A stretch of DNA of 64,000 nucleotides from Methylocella silvestris (GCF_002891535.1 NZ_PDZR01000008.1:87286-151285); one strand, 5' to 3'. Counted from the first letter of the stretch, positions 25,914 through 36,208 are shown. A program made the numbers and translations. The notes: generated from the sequence alone by a model not told the origin.

Positions 25914-26690
25914 ATGGCGCAACAAGCCGACATCACGGCGGCGATCCTCGTCATCGGCGACGAGATTTTGTCGGGCCGGACGAAAGACGCGAACAGCGGT
26001 TATATCGCAGACTACCTTGCGCAGATCGGCGTCGATCTGCGCGAAGTGCGCGTCATCGGCGATGTCGAGCCGGAAATCGTCGCCGCGGTGAACGCGCTGC
26101 GGGCGCGCTATGATTATGTGTTCACGACAGGCGGCATCGGGCCGACTCACGACGACATCACCGCCGACGCGATCGCCCGCGCCTTCGGCGTCGGCATATC
26201 GGAAGATCCCCGCGCGATCGCCCTGCTGCTGGAAAAGATCAAGCCGGAGGATCTGAACGAAGCGCGCCGGCGCATGGCCCGCGTCCCGCACGGCGCCGAA
26301 CTCGTCGAAAACGACATTTCGAAAGCGCCGGGATTCTGGATCGGCAACGTCATCGTGATGGCGGGCGTGCCGGCGATCATGCGGTCGATGCTCGATCGCG
26401 TCGCGCCGAAGCTGGCGAGGGGGATCAAGGTGCTGGCGCGCGCGATTCTAGCGGAAAATATTCCGGAAGGAGCCTATGCCGCGGGCCTCAGCGAAGTGGC
26501 GCGGGCCTATCCCGAGCTGTCGATCGGCTCCTATCCGTCGTTTCGCGACGGGGGTTTCCGCAACGAGATCGTGGTGCGGGGCAAGGACGCCGACAAGGTT
26601 GGCGCTGCGGCCGCGGAAATCGAAGCGCTGCTCGTCGTCTTGCGCGAGGGCGAGGCCGGACGCCAGCGTCCGCTGATGAAATCGCGCTAA
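25914..26690 (+). CDS. CinA-type molybdopterin-binding domain protein
   Basis: A 258-residue protein with the MoCF/CinA N-terminal fold. It has '[20 protein letters not shown]', '[23 protein letters not shown]', '[23 protein letters not shown]' and a C-terminal '[20 protein letters not shown]'. It lacks the nicotinamide-mononucleotide deamidase domain of full CinA, so it matches the stand-alone 'competence/damage-inducible protein A' form common in alphaproteobacteria. It overlaps the gpt start by one base. The real substrate is unknown. Confidence 0.88.
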   Translation: MAQQADITAAILVIGDEILSGRTKDANSGYIADYLAQIGVDLREVRVIGDVEPEIVAAVNALRARYDYVFTTGGIGPTHDDITADAIARAFGVGISEDPRAIALLLEKIKPEDLNEARRRMARVPHGAELVENDISKAPGFWIGNVIVMAGVPAIMRSMLDRVAPKLARGIKVLARAILAENIPEGAYAAGLSEVARAYPELSIGSYPSFRDGGFRNEIVVRGKDADKVGAAAAEIEALLVVLREGEAGRQRPLMKSR

Positions 26691-27217
26691 TGAGCGCCTC
26701 GCCGCCGCCTTCGTCGCCCGCTGCGCCCCCCGTTTCGCAAAAGGCCTTTCACGTCTCCTGGGATCAGTTTCATCGCGACGCGCGGGCGCTGGCCTGGCGC
26801 CTTAGCGCGAGCGGTCCGTTCTCCAGCATGATCGCTGTGACCCGCGGCGGCCTGGTTCCGGCGGCGATCGTCGCCCGCGAACTCGATCTGCGGCTGATCG
26901 ATACTTTTTGCGTGACGAGCTATGTCACCGAGGGCGTTCAGGGGGAGGTGACGATTTTGAAGGGCGTCACGGCGGAAATCGCCGCCGGCGCTGGCGCCGG
27001 GGTTCTCATCGTTGACGATCTCGCCGACACGGGCGCGACGGTCAAGCAGATCCGCGCGCTGTTGCCGAGGGCGCATATCGCCACGGTCTACGCCAAGCCG
27101 CTCGGCGGGCCGCTGGTTGACACCTATGTGACCGAGGTGTCGCAGGACACGTGGATCTATTTCCCCTGGGATCTTGGCCTCAGCTTTCAGGCGCCGATCG
27201 CCGACGCGCGGCGTTGA
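26690..27217 (+). CDS. gpt: xanthine-guanine phosphoribosyltransferase
   Basis: A 175-residue purine-salvage enzyme that converts guanine, xanthine or hypoxanthine plus PRPP to the nucleotide. The PRPP-binding motif is '[17 protein letters not shown]'. '[29 protein letters not shown]' and '[17 protein letters not shown]' are typical of Gpt. The first 18 residues are Pro/Ala/Ser-rich. Its ATG overlaps the stop of the CinA-type gene, and tRNA-Leu follows 55 bases on. Confidence 0.93.
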   Translation: MSASPPPSSPAAPPVSQKAFHVSWDQFHRDARALAWRLSASGPFSSMIAVTRGGLVPAAIVARELDLRLIDTFCVTSYVTEGVQGEVTILKGVTAEIAAGAGAGVLIVDDLADTGATVKQIRALLPRAHIATVYAKPLGGPLVDTYVTEVSQDTWIYFPWDLGLSFQAPIADARR

Positions 27218-27272
27218 TCGGCGCCAAGCCAGCTTGCCGGGACGCGCGCCAGCAACTAAGGCTCGTCTTGTT

Positions 27273-27357
27273 GCGGACGTGGCGAAACTGGTAGACGCAA
27301 GGGACTTAAAATCCCTCGACCTTGGTCATGCGGGTTCGATTCCCGCCGTCCGCACCA
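27273..27357 (+). tRNA. tRNA-Leu(UAA)
   Basis: An 85-base cloverleaf with encoded CCA. The acceptor stem GCGGACG pairs with CGTCCGC. The anticodon stem AGGGA/TCCCT closes loop CTTAAAA, giving anticodon UAA. A long variable arm is present, and the T arm is GCGGG-TTCGATT-CCCGC. Confidence 0.97.
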
Positions 27358-27777
27358 TTTTCCTCGTTAAATTCTCCGGCTCACAGAGAAGTCATTTTCC
27401 TGAAGGTCTAGTTTCGGCTTGGGTAAGATAACGATTACGAAGATAGGTCATAAAAAAGCCAGTGATCGCCGCCTGTATATCAGCCTATGCCTGCGCTGCT
27501 GGAGCGCTTTCCGACCGAAGCGAATCAGGCAATAGGAATCGCTCCCGATTCAAAAGATCGAACGTATTATTATGGATCAGATTTACGCAATCTGCGGTCA
27601 CGCTGTCCACGAATATTATTGCAGGACTTCAGCTGTTCGATCCTGGCCGGTGACGATGACGATTTTTTAGGCGCATTCTTCCGCTCCCACCGATTATGTG
27701 GGGGATATGCAAATGAGCGTTCGGTGATTGCAAAATCCGGCGCTTGATCTCCACACATAACAGGCGGGGCGCTTCCC
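27358..27777. other. spacer after tRNA-Leu, no supported gene
   Basis: This is 420 bases of lower GC than the surroundings, with short unrelated frames such as 27487-27747 (86 codons) that have no family pattern. I found no repeat of the tRNA 3' end in the window that would prove an integration here. The composition still hints at old foreign DNA. Confidence 0.4.
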
Positions 27778-28779
27778 ATGCCGAGTCCTGCGATCTCCGC
27801 GCTTCTCAACAGTCTATCCTCGCAACTGACGCTCATCGACGTTGGCGCGCGCGGGGGCGTTTCGCCGGATTGGGACGATCTCGGCGACGAGGCGCGGCTG
27901 ATCTGCTTCGAAGCCGACGCCGAAGAATGCGAAAGGCTGAACGCGCAGCCCCAAGGCGGTGCAAATTACATTCCGTGCGCGCTTGCAGGACATGACCAGG
28001 GCGTCGAGATCCAACTCACCGCTAATCCCAATTCCTGCTCCATCCTTTCGCCCAGCCGCGCTCTCTACGAGAATCTCCCCGCCTTCAAAGGCATGCGTCC
28101 GATTGGAACGATCCGCTGCCCCTCGATGACGCTGGACCGCTATTGCGCGGACCACGCGATCGGCGACGTCGACGCGTTGAAACTCGATACGCAAGGGTCC
28201 GAACTCGATGTTCTCAAGGGCTGCGCGCAGATCCTGAAATCGGTCTCCTTGATCGACATAGAAGTCGAATTCAATGAGCTTTATGAGGGGCAGCCGCTGT
28301 TTGGCGATGTCGACCGCTTTCTTCGCAATCATGGCTTCGTGCTGTGGCGGTTCAATCATCTTGCCTTCTGCTCCAATGGGCTGCTCGAGGATTCCGGCGC
28401 GCCGGTGCTGCTCCATTCTGTCGACGGCGACACCTACCAGTCGGTTCCGCAAGCCAACGGCCAGTTGTTTTGGGGCGACGCGCAATATGTCCGGAGCGAA
28501 TTCGTCCCGACCCAGCCGGACGCCAGGCTCGACCGCGAGAAAGCGCTGAAGGGCGCGATCCTCGTCGGTCAACAAGGCCATTGGGATCTCGCTTTGGAGA
28601 TGCTGCGCAAGTCTGGCGATGCGGAGCTGCACTCCCTGCTCGCGGCGATGGTCAAGCCTCTCAGCGCGGCCGCCACGCCCTATCCGCAGCAGCTTGCGGA
28701 GGCCCATGCGGAGGTGGAGCGGCTGCGCGGGATTCTCGCCAAACGGCGCTGGTTTGGCTGGCTTGGCAAGAGTTGTTGA
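27778..28779 (+). CDS. FkbM-family methyltransferase
   Basis: A 333-residue SAM-dependent methyltransferase of the FkbM type, usually O-methylating sugars or polyketides. The first motif is 'LIDVGARGGVSPDW', and 'ICFEADAEECERL', 'MTLDRYCADHAIGDVDALKLDTQGSELDVLKG' and 'IDIEVEFNELYEGQPLF' match the family core. Residues 250-333 form an extra helical tail ending in a short coiled-coil-like stretch ('QLAEAHAEVERLRGIL') and 'RRWFGWLGK'. The substrate is unknown. It stands alone. Confidence 0.88.
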   Translation: MPSPAISALLNSLSSQLTLIDVGARGGVSPDWDDLGDEARLICFEADAEECERLNAQPQGGANYIPCALAGHDQGVEIQLTANPNSCSILSPSRALYENLPAFKGMRPIGTIRCPSMTLDRYCADHAIGDVDALKLDTQGSELDVLKGCAQILKSVSLIDIEVEFNELYEGQPLFGDVDRFLRNHGFVLWRFNHLAFCSNGLLEDSGAPVLLHSVDGDTYQSVPQANGQLFWGDAQYVRSEFVPTQPDARLDREKALKGAILVGQQGHWDLALEMLRKSGDAELHSLLAAMVKPLSAAATPYPQQLAEAHAEVERLRGILAKRRWFGWLGKSC

Positions 28780-29070
28780 CAAATGTCGCAAACGGAGCCG
28801 CTTCGTGGGGGAGAGGATGGCATAAGCTTCTGTTCGGTCAGGCGGAATAGATCCGTCGTCGGCCCAGGCCGACGCACAAGTTTTGCGTGCGCGGAGGCGT
28901 TCGCTCGCCCATCTTGCCTTGCGCCTCGCCGCCAGGCGCTGCGACTTCCGGCAAGGCATCTCGGTCTTCTAATCGATTGACCGGCGCCGTCTTTGCGCTG
29001 ATCCTGCGACCGCGCGCCAGCCCGCGCCGTCCTTCAGGCTGCGCCTCCCGCCTCCGAAGAAAGACCGCCA

Positions 29071-29823
29071 ATGAAACTCGCCGACGTCCGCCAAAACGCC
29101 TTCGCCATGCCCTTGAACGACCCGGCCTATCCGCGCGGGCCCTATAAATTCTACAATCGCGAATTCATCATCATCAGCTACCGCACCGATCCCGAGGCGC
29201 TGCGGGCCGTTGTGCCCGAGCCGCTCGAAGTGGCGGGCGACACAGTGAATTACGAATTCATCCGCATGCCGGATTCGACCGGCTTTGGCGACTACACCGA
29301 GACCGGGCAGGTCATCCCCGTGCGCTTTACCGGCAAGGATGGAATCGTGCAGGAAGGCGGCTATGTCCACGCCATGTATCTTGACGATAATTCGCCGATC
29401 GCCGGCGGACGCGAAATCTGGGGCTTTCCGAAAAAGCTGGCGACCCCGAAAATCTCCCATGAAAGCGAGACGCTCGTCTGCACGCTGCATTATGGCTCGG
29501 TGCTCTGCGTCTCGGCGACCATGGGCTACAAGCATCGCGAACTCGACAAGGCGCCGCTGATCGAGAGCCTCGCCAAACCCAACTTCATGATCAAGATCAT
29601 CCCGCATGTGGATTGCACGCCGCGCATCTGCGAACTCGTGCGCTATTATAGCGAGGACGTCACGGTGAAAGGCGCCTGGAGCGGTCCCGCCGCCATAGAG
29701 CTTTTTGAGCACGCCATGTGCGACGTCGCCCGGCTGCCGGTGCGCGGGGTCGTTTCGGCGACGCATTTCGTGACCGATCTGACGCTTGGGCTCGGTGAAG
29801 TCGTCTATGACTATCTGGCCTGA
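29071..29823 (+). CDS. adc: acetoacetate decarboxylase
   Basis: A 250-residue enzyme that decarboxylates acetoacetate to acetone and CO2 through a Schiff base. '[13 protein letters not shown]' carries the adjacent lysines (about K121 and K122), matching the Lys115/Lys116 pair of the clostridial enzyme. '[24 protein letters not shown]' holds the substrate-site Arg and Glu. The length fits the family. It has no CoA-transferase neighbour, so its place in metabolism (ketone body or short-chain acid breakdown) is not shown by context. Confidence 0.93.
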   Translation: MKLADVRQNAFAMPLNDPAYPRGPYKFYNREFIIISYRTDPEALRAVVPEPLEVAGDTVNYEFIRMPDSTGFGDYTETGQVIPVRFTGKDGIVQEGGYVHAMYLDDNSPIAGGREIWGFPKKLATPKISHESETLVCTLHYGSVLCVSATMGYKHRELDKAPLIESLAKPNFMIKIIPHVDCTPRICELVRYYSEDVTVKGAWSGPAAIELFEHAMCDVARLPVRGVVSATHFVTDLTLGLGEVVYDYLA

Positions 29824-30430
29824 CACGAGGCCTGCGGCGCCGGGTTGAAGCAAGGCCCGCGGCCGGGGGGCGTGTGCGCATGCGCCTCGCCGCCGGGCGC
29901 GTAGGCTCCTTGAGCGGCAGCGCTGCTCCAGTCCGGCGCAAGGTTAAAATGCGACAAGATAATTAGACTTAAGTGGAGTGGTTTTCGAGCAGGTTTCGAG
30001 GCGGCCCATATCCTGTTCAGGATAGGCTTGCGGCTGGCGCCGGGGCTTTGCGCATGACTGCTGCCAAAGGGAAGCATTAGGGTACGTGATAGGCTAAATT
30101 AAATCCGGGTTTGCGGGCCGTCTTGGCAGATGGCGCTCTGCGTATCGAAATGCGTCGCGACAGCATGCAAGCGATCCGGCGCAAGCGTGGTCCCGGGCTA
30201 AGGCGGAACTTGGGCACAATTCAGGATTTATTCTAATGCATTTGAAATATATAGGCTTATCTAAACTTTAAATTTAAGAATATATAACTGTATCACGACA
30301 ATAACTGTAAAATTAATGTATTCATTTAATCTGCTATTCATGGCCGATCAGTATTCTTGAAGGATAGGGCGCTGGTCGTATCGGCGAGATTCGGCTCGTA
30401 TCGGCGACATTTCGAGTGAACGAGGCTTCT
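29824..30430. promoter_or_regulatory. long intergenic region upstream of ldtR with a direct repeat
   Basis: This is 607 bases without a supported gene. The stretch 30225-30345 is strikingly AT-rich for this genome. Two exact copies of TCGTATCGGCGA lie at 30376-30387 and 30396-30407, 20 bases apart, which is two helical turns, directly before ldtR. They may be regulator half-sites. Confidence 0.45.
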
Positions 30431-30943
30431 ATGGTGAGTGCTCTGAAAAGCGAGGCCAATCCGGCGCAGGAAGAGCGTTCAGGCGAGGTGCGGACCAACT
30501 ATCTTGAAGCTTTGACCCTGGTCGAGCGGCTGCATCGCCGCTTGCTGGACGTCATCAAGGATGAGTTCGACCGGCGCGGCCGCAGCGACGTCAATTCGGT
30601 ACAGGCGCTGCTGCTGTTCAACATCGGCGACAAGGAATTGACCGCGGGCGAACTGCGCACGCGCGGCTATTATCTCGGCTCCAATGTCTCCTACAATGTC
30701 AAGAAGCTGGTCGAGACCGGCTATCTTCACCATGCCCGTTCGCGGATCGACCGTCGCGCGGTGCGCATCAGCCTGACCGACAAGGGTCGCGACGTGCACG
30801 CCATCGTCAGCGGTCTTTACGACAAGCATATGCTGACCGTGGAGCAGATCGGCGGCATCAGCGGCGACGAATTCAAGCGGCTGAACAAATCGCTCGTCCG
30901 GCTGGAGCGTTTCTGGACGGATCAGATCCGATACCGGCTTTAA
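30431..30943 (+). CDS. ldtR: LdtR, MarR-family regulator of the L,D-transpeptidase
   Basis: A 170-residue winged-helix regulator. The core reads 'LVERLHRRLLDVIKDEFDRRGRSDVNSVQALLLFNIGDKELTAGELRTRGYYLGSNVSYNVKKLVETGYL', which is the very conserved LdtR type of Hyphomicrobiales and Liberibacter. The wing is 'RSRIDRRAVRISLTDKG'. In relatives LdtR activates an adjacent L,D-transpeptidase gene in the osmotic-stress response, and such a gene lies 730 bases downstream here. ATG 30431 follows GAGG at 30422-30425. Confidence 0.88.
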   Translation: MVSALKSEANPAQEERSGEVRTNYLEALTLVERLHRRLLDVIKDEFDRRGRSDVNSVQALLLFNIGDKELTAGELRTRGYYLGSNVSYNVKKLVETGYLHHARSRIDRRAVRISLTDKGRDVHAIVSGLYDKHMLTVEQIGGISGDEFKRLNKSLVRLERFWTDQIRYRL

Positions 30944-31672
30944 AGCATGGCGCCGGGGGCGGGGCGCTCGATCACGACGGCTTCAAGGGGTTGAGCATTA
31001 CGGAAACGCCGCAACGTCGTCATCTTGCCCCAGAGCATGGGCCGATCAGCTTGAGTCACGCCTGATCGACAAGAGCTTGCTCACGCTTTTGACTCCGGAG
31101 CGATTTCTTATCGCCTGAATGATTCCGTTCGGGCGGAAAACGCTCTGGGGACGGGCTCCCGCTCCGCAGCGCAAGCGCCGCTGGCCTCCATCTCGCCGGG
31201 AGCGCGCCCACAAATCGCCATGCGGCTTTCCATATTCGGCGATTCCGCCTCCCCGCGCAGTCGCTTTCCGGATCGCCCGCCGCCTCACAAGAAAGCGTTC
31301 TATTTCCGCCGCGATTTTAGGCGACATTCCGGGTGGTTGCGTTGGAGCGCGCTCGGCCTTCCGCGCCGCGATCGCTTCTCGCGGCGCCGCAAACGCTGCG
31401 GCGCCCTATTTGTGCCTTGTTAACCATCAGGATGCTATAGCGCGAACGGAGGTGGCTTCAGGCCGCCTTCACGCCCGCGTGTTTTGCGTCGGCGTGGCAA
31501 ACATGGTGAGCAGGGATCGTCGGCTTTCCGGGCACGTTTGGGCCAATTCGCGCGAGGGGCTCGCGACTGCCATTGGCCTTGTCCCGGCGCCGCGGTCTTG
31601 CGACGGCGTCAAGCCGCGACGAGCGAAGCTGAAGGGGAAGCAAAAGTGTTGATCCGAGAGGATAGGTTCAAA
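30944..31672. other. ldtR-transpeptidase spacer, no supported gene
   Basis: This is 729 bases. Frames at 31046-31327 (minus, 93 codons) and 31119-31652 (plus) are Arg-rich and lack family patterns or good ribosome-binding sites. The region should contain the transpeptidase promoter and any LdtR sites, but I cannot single them out. Confidence 0.4.
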
Positions 31673-33016
31673 ATGGCGAAAGATCATCGCAACGCGTCGT
31701 TGCGCCAGCCGGCAATCGCCGCCATCCTGACAGGGCTTTGCCTCGGCGCCTCTCTTCCGGCGCTCGCGGCCGGCTACGGCGATCAGGCCGAATGGGCGCA
31801 GCGCTACGACGCCGCGCCCCGCCTCGCGGTTACGCGCTCGAACACCCCCGTGCTCTCGCAGCAGACGCTCGCCGCCACCGAGCAGGCGATCGAGACCTAT
31901 CGGCAAATCGTCGCCGCCGGCGGCTGGAACATGGTTCCCGCCTCCAGCGTGCTGAAGCTTGGCGTCAGCGGCCCCTCTGTGGTCGCCTTGAGAAAACGCC
32001 TTGTGGCCTCGGGCGATCTCGATGCGTCGGCTGGCGCGTCTCCCGTTTTCGACTCCTTCGTCGAAGCCGGCGTCAAACATTTTCAGGCGCGTCACGGTCT
32101 GCTCGAAACCGGCCTTGTGTCGAAGGATACTTTTGCGGCGCTGAACGCGCCCGCCGACCTCCGGCTGCATCAGCTCGAAATCAATCTGGTCCGGTTGCGT
32201 TCCTATTCCGGCAATCTCGGCGAGCGTTTCGTGATGGCCAATATCCCGGCCATGGCGGTTGAGACGGTCGAGAATGGCGCGGTCGCAACGCATCACGCGG
32301 CTGGCGTCGGCAAGATCGACCGTCAATCGCCGGTCATGATGACCAAGGCGACCGATATCAATTTCAATCCCTTCTGGACCGTGCCGCCGTCGCTGATCAA
32401 AAAAGATCTGATCCCGCGCATGCAGAAGAACCCGGACTATCTGACCGAACATAAGATCCGGATTTTCGACAAGGATAATCAGGAAGTTCCGCCGAGCCAG
32501 ATCGACTGGACGACGAATCAGGCGACCAACTACCGCTACCGGCAGGATCCCGGCGGCGACATCAATTCGCTCGGCGTCGTGCGCATCAACATCAGCAATC
32601 CCTATGGCGTCTATATGCACGACACGCCGGAAAAAGGCGTGTTCGGCGATGATTTCCGGTTCGTCTCTTCCGGCTGCATTCGGGTTCAGAACGTGCGCGA
32701 CTATGTCGCCTGGCTTTTGAAGGACACGCCCGGCTGGGATCGCGATCATATCGACGAGGCGATCCGCTCCGGGCAGCGCATTGACGCCAAGCTCGCGACG
32801 CCGGTTCCTGTCTATTGGGTCTATATCACCGCCTGGTCGACGCCCGAGGGACTGATCCAGTTCCGCGACGACATCTATCAGCGCGACGGATTTGAACCGA
32901 CCGCGAGCTCTGGCGCCGGCGCGCCCTTGCAGCAGGCGATCCAGCCTGACGCGGAGCGCCCAATCAGCGCCGCCAGCGCCCGCCCGCTGCCGATGAACGA
33001 CGACGACCAGCAGTAA
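31673..33016 (+). CDS. YkuD-type L,D-transpeptidase with peptidoglycan-binding domain
   Basis: A 447-residue periplasmic enzyme that makes or remodels 3-3 peptidoglycan crosslinks, or anchors proteins. It has a signal peptide (residues 1-33, ending 'SLPALAA') and a PG_binding_1 domain ('LKLGVSGPSVVALRKRLVASGDL...FDSFVEAGVKHFQARHGLLETGLV'). The YkuD domain follows, with 'YGVYMHDTPEKGVF' (His) and the catalytic 'SSGCIRVQNVRDY'. This matches the E. coli YcbB/LdtD layout and the LdtP proteins controlled by LdtR. ATG 31673 is chosen for the signal peptide; GTG 31646 after AAGGGG is an alternative. A hairpin terminator follows. Confidence 0.92.
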   Translation: MAKDHRNASLRQPAIAAILTGLCLGASLPALAAGYGDQAEWAQRYDAAPRLAVTRSNTPVLSQQTLAATEQAIETYRQIVAAGGWNMVPASSVLKLGVSGPSVVALRKRLVASGDLDASAGASPVFDSFVEAGVKHFQARHGLLETGLVSKDTFAALNAPADLRLHQLEINLVRLRSYSGNLGERFVMANIPAMAVETVENGAVATHHAAGVGKIDRQSPVMMTKATDINFNPFWTVPPSLIKKDLIPRMQKNPDYLTEHKIRIFDKDNQEVPPSQIDWTTNQATNYRYRQDPGGDINSLGVVRINISNPYGVYMHDTPEKGVFGDDFRFVSSGCIRVQNVRDYVAWLLKDTPGWDRDHIDEAIRSGQRIDAKLATPVPVYWVYITAWSTPEGLIQFRDDIYQRDGFEPTASSGAGAPLQQAIQPDAERPISAASARPLPMNDDDQQ

Positions 33017-33046
33017 TCCGCGGCGACGCGCCGGAGGATTTGAAAG

Positions 33047-33081
33047 AAAGCCGCCGGGAGCGATCCAGGCGGCTTTTGTTT
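33047..33081 (+). terminator. intrinsic terminator after the L,D-transpeptidase gene
   Basis: AAAGCCGCC (33047-33055) pairs with GGCGGCTTT (33068-33076) around a 12-base loop, followed by TGTTTTG. It lies 30 bases after the stop and is the clearest factor-independent terminator in the window. Confidence 0.8.
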
Positions 33082-33163
33082 TGCACCGTGCGCGGCCCGA
33101 TTGTCGTGCGTCAAAGACCTCCGATCGCGAGGCACCGCCTTTGAGACGGCGCCTCACCCGGCC

Positions 33164-34543
33164 CTATTGCGATACGGTGAATTCGATGCGGCGATCGGTG
33201 CGGCTACTGGATGCATTTGTCGAGGCGGCGCTGCCATAGCCCTTCGCCGTCAGCATGGTTGGGGCGACGCCCGCGTCGATCAGCGTCTGGCGCACGGCGT
33301 CCGCGCGATGCTGCGACAGCGTGACATTTGCGTCGGGATCGCCTGTGCGGTCCGTATAGCCGCCGACATGGACGACCGTTGCGGACGGCAGTTTCTTGAT
33401 GAGCGCGGCCGCCTGGACAAGGATCGCTTTTCCGCCGTCGTCGATCACCCAGCTGCCCGTGTCGAAATTCAACACGACGCCGTTGAGGACGACGATGAGA
33501 TCCTGTGCGGTGAAATTTTCCTTGAGTGAAGCGAAATTGGCTGCCGGCGGCGCAGAGCTCGCGGTCGAAACGGAGAAATCATCGCCAAACAACGCCTTGA
33601 TCTTGGCGAGAATCGCAGCGAGATCGGCCGGAGGAACCGCCCCGCCAAGGTTGACCTTTGACCCCTCGAAGGCGGCCGTCAGGCCCGGGACTTTCAAAAT
33701 CTCGAGCGCTGCGGCGAGCTTTGCGAGCCAGGGCGCCGGCGCGACATTCGGCTCGACGCTGATGGCGCTCGAGACCTTGTCGCCGAAGGCTTTCTTGAGC
33801 GAGTCGAGAATTGAGCTGCGCGCCGCATCGTCGCTGACGACGCCGGACGCCGTAACCGCGCCTTTCTCTTCGGACAAGCCGAAACGCGCCGGCGTCAAGG
33901 CGGCGGGAGCGGGCGAAGCGGCGCCCTGGCTAGCGGCCGGGGCGGGAGCTGGCTCCGGTCGGCTTGTGAAGAAATGATAGACAAAGGCGATTGCGAGTAG
34001 GGCGCCGATGCCGGGGATTATATAGCGATCGAGACCGGTCGACTCTTTGCCGTGCCCGACGGCCGCAACCGGCGCCGCGCTCCTCGTTGAAAGGGCCGGG
34101 TTCAAGGCCGGCGCAGGCGCGGGCGCGGCTGCAGCGGCGCCCGCGGCGGGCGCGCCGGCGAGAAAGGCTGCGACGGCCGGCGGCGCGGAGGCGGGAATGG
34201 CGCCCCCCGGCGTCAGCAGGCCGACAAGCTTCGGCGCGAGATAGGCCAGGGCCGCCGTCACGACGCCCCGGTCGAGCCCGGCCTTTTCAGCGAGCGCAGC
34301 GATCGTCTCATAGCCGAACGCCTGCGCCGCGCCTTGTTCGCCAAGCGGAGGGTTGTCGGATTTGCCAATCCAGGAGGCGGCGAGACCGCCAAGGCCGGAC
34401 GATTTGAAAAGATCGAGAAATCCCTCGAATCCCTTCGGGCCGCCGAAAACCAATTGCAAAAGCCCCTTAACGAGAGGCGCGGCCTCGGGCCCAATCCCTA
34501 GTCGGCTTCCGACATTTGCGACGAGCGCTTCGATTTGCGACAT
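33164..34543 (-). CDS. OmpA-family protein with YidB/DUF937-like N-terminus and BON-like middle
   Basis: A 459-residue envelope protein. Residues 1-115 resemble YidB/DUF937 proteins ('ALVANVGSRLGI...LGGLAASWIGKSDNPPLG'). An Ala/Pro linker and a membrane helix ('YIIPGIGALLAIAFVYHFF', about 180-198) follow. A BON-like segment ('GVVSDDAARSSILDSLKKAFGDKV') leads to a C-terminal OmpA peptidoglycan-binding domain ('VVLNFDTGSWVIDDGGKAIL', 'HVGGYTDRTGDPDANVTLSQHRADAVRQTLI', 'AKGYGSAASTNASSSRTDRRIEF'). It probably tethers inner membrane and cell wall. It is convergent with the transpeptidase gene, which fits a shared envelope theme. Confidence 0.87.
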   Translation of the reverse strand: MSQIEALVANVGSRLGIGPEAAPLVKGLLQLVFGGPKGFEGFLDLFKSSGLGGLAASWIGKSDNPPLGEQGAAQAFGYETIAALAEKAGLDRGVVTAALAYLAPKLVGLLTPGGAIPASAPPAVAAFLAGAPAAGAAAAAPAPAPALNPALSTRSAAPVAAVGHGKESTGLDRYIIPGIGALLAIAFVYHFFTSRPEPAPAPAASQGAASPAPAALTPARFGLSEEKGAVTASGVVSDDAARSSILDSLKKAFGDKVSSAISVEPNVAPAPWLAKLAAALEILKVPGLTAAFEGSKVNLGGAVPPADLAAILAKIKALFGDDFSVSTASSAPPAANFASLKENFTAQDLIVVLNGVVLNFDTGSWVIDDGGKAILVQAAALIKKLPSATVVHVGGYTDRTGDPDANVTLSQHRADAVRQTLIDAGVAPTMLTAKGYGSAASTNASSSRTDRRIEFTVSQ

Positions 34544-34893
34544 GGGTGCTTCCTTTAATCCAGCGGCGACGCCGCCATTCTTTTATGCGTCGATGCGCGC
34601 CGGGCGCAAGGGATTGTCAGTGCCGCCGCCGTGACAGCGGACTTTCACCTCGTTCGGGGTCGCAGAGGCAACGTCGGGAACGCGTTTCACCTTTCCGGCC
34701 GCAGGGGAACTGATTTCCTCGGCGGGCGGTGAACAAAAAAACTTTGTTCCATGCCAAATTATTCCATGATCCGATCTGCTTCCTTCGTCGTAAGCGCCAT
34801 GTTATGGCGATCAATCGATGATGCGTCCGCGCCACGACGACGGGTCGCGCGCGGACGCGAAATGAACGTTCCTGCTGCAAAGGGAGATCGCAG
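34544..34893. promoter_or_regulatory. divergent promoter region between OmpA-like gene and glyA
   Basis: This is 350 bases. I see no supported gene and no known glycine or folate riboswitch core. The AT-rich part 34735-34800 is a likely promoter zone. AGGGAG at 34881-34886 is the glyA ribosome-binding site. Confidence 0.45.
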
Positions 34894-36198
34894 ATGAGCC
34901 AGGCCAATGCCGAAATCGGAGGCCCTGCTTCCAATTCCTTCTTCGCTGCGCATCTCAAGGACGTCGATCCTGAAATCGCCAATGCGGTCGAGCTGGAGCT
35001 CGGCCGGCAACGCCATGAGATCGAGCTGATCGCGTCCGAAAACATCGTCTCCAAGGCTGTTCTGGAGGCGCAGGGCTCGATCCTGACCAACAAATACGCC
35101 GAAGGCTATCCGGGCCGGCGCTATTACGGCGGCTGCCAATATGTCGACATCGCGGAAACGCTGGCGATCGAGCGCGTCACCCGTCTGTTCGACTGCAAAT
35201 TCGCCAATGTTCAGCCGAACTCCGGCAGTCAGGCCAATCAGGCGGTGTTCCTCGCGCTGATGCAGCCGGGCGACGTCTTCATGGGCCTCGACCTCGCCGC
35301 GGGCGGACATCTGACGCATGGCTCGCCGGTCAATCTGTCGGGCAAGTGGTTCAAGCCGGTGGCCTATGGCGTGCGCCGCGACGATCACCGCATCGACATG
35401 GAGCAGGTCGCCAAGCTCGCCGAAGAGCATAAGCCGAAGATCATCATCGCCGGCGGCTCGGGCTATCCGCGGCACTGGGATTTTGAGGGCTTCCGCAAGA
35501 TCGCCGATTCGGTCGGAGCCTATTTCTTCGTCGATATGGCCCATTTCGCCGGCCTTGTCGCCGGCGGCGTGCATCCCTCGCCGTTCCCGCATGCGCATGT
35601 CGTGACTTCGACGACGCATAAAACCCTGCGCGGTCCGCGCGGCGGGCTCGTGCTGACGAATGATCCCGACATCGCCAAGAAGATCAATTCGGCGGTGTTC
35701 CCCGGCCTTCAGGGCGGCCCGCTGATGCATGTGATCGCGGCGAAAGCGGTCGCCTTCGGCGAAGCGCTGCAGCCTGATTTCAAGGTCTATGCCCGCCAGG
35801 TCGTCGACAACGCCCGCGCGCTGGCCTCGACCCTGAAGGACGCCGGATTCGATCTTGCCTCGGGCGGAACCGACAATCACCTGATGCTGGTCGATCTGCG
35901 GCCGAAGAATCTCACCGGCAAGGCGGCGGAAGCAGCGCTCGGGCGCGCCTCGATCACCTGCAACAAGAACGGCGTGCCCTTCGACACGGCGAGCCCGATG
36001 GTCACCTCCGGCGTCCGTCTCGGCGCGCCGGCTGCAACCTCGCGCGGCTTCGGCGTCGCCGAATTCAAGAAGGTGGGCGAATTGATCGCGGAGACGCTTG
36101 ACGGTCTCTCGGCCAATGGCGAGGCTGAAAACGGCGCGGTCGAAGCCAAGGTCAAGACGACCGTTCTCGAACTGACGGGACGTTTCCCGATCTATTGA
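34894..36198 (+). CDS. glyA: GlyA, serine hydroxymethyltransferase
   Basis: A 434-residue PLP enzyme that interconverts serine and glycine with tetrahydrofolate. '[36 protein letters not shown]', '[14 protein letters not shown]', '[14 protein letters not shown]' and the PLP-lysine site '[16 protein letters not shown]' (about K243) are all intact. ATG 34894 lies seven bases after AGGGAG. It heads a tight cluster with nrdR, ribD and ribE, an order conserved in Hyphomicrobiales. In serine-cycle methylotrophs this enzyme is central, but no other serine-cycle gene is in view. Confidence 0.97.
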   Translation: MSQANAEIGGPASNSFFAAHLKDVDPEIANAVELELGRQRHEIELIASENIVSKAVLEAQGSILTNKYAEGYPGRRYYGGCQYVDIAETLAIERVTRLFDCKFANVQPNSGSQANQAVFLALMQPGDVFMGLDLAAGGHLTHGSPVNLSGKWFKPVAYGVRRDDHRIDMEQVAKLAEEHKPKIIIAGGSGYPRHWDFEGFRKIADSVGAYFFVDMAHFAGLVAGGVHPSPFPHAHVVTSTTHKTLRGPRGGLVLTNDPDIAKKINSAVFPGLQGGPLMHVIAAKAVAFGEALQPDFKVYARQVVDNARALASTLKDAGFDLASGGTDNHLMLVDLRPKNLTGKAAEAALGRASITCNKNGVPFDTASPMVTSGVRLGAPAATSRGFGVAEFKKVGELIAETLDGLSANGEAENGAVEAKVKTTVLELTGRFPIY

Positions 36199-36208
36199 GG
36201 CATGCCTG

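Noticed and set aside
27358..27777. possible integrated element after tRNA-Leu
   Set aside because: The region is AT-richer, but no integrase and no second copy of the tRNA 3' end were found, so integration cannot be claimed.
31046..31327. 93-codon minus-strand frame in the ldtR-transpeptidase spacer
   Set aside because: There is no ribosome-binding site, no family pattern, and Arg-rich composition. It cannot be supported.
31469..33157. 562-codon minus-strand open frame over the L,D-transpeptidase gene
   Set aside because: It is an antisense shadow. The plus-strand protein has a signal peptide and YkuD motifs, while the minus-strand translation is Arg/Asp/Gly-rich with no domain, as usual in high-GC DNA.
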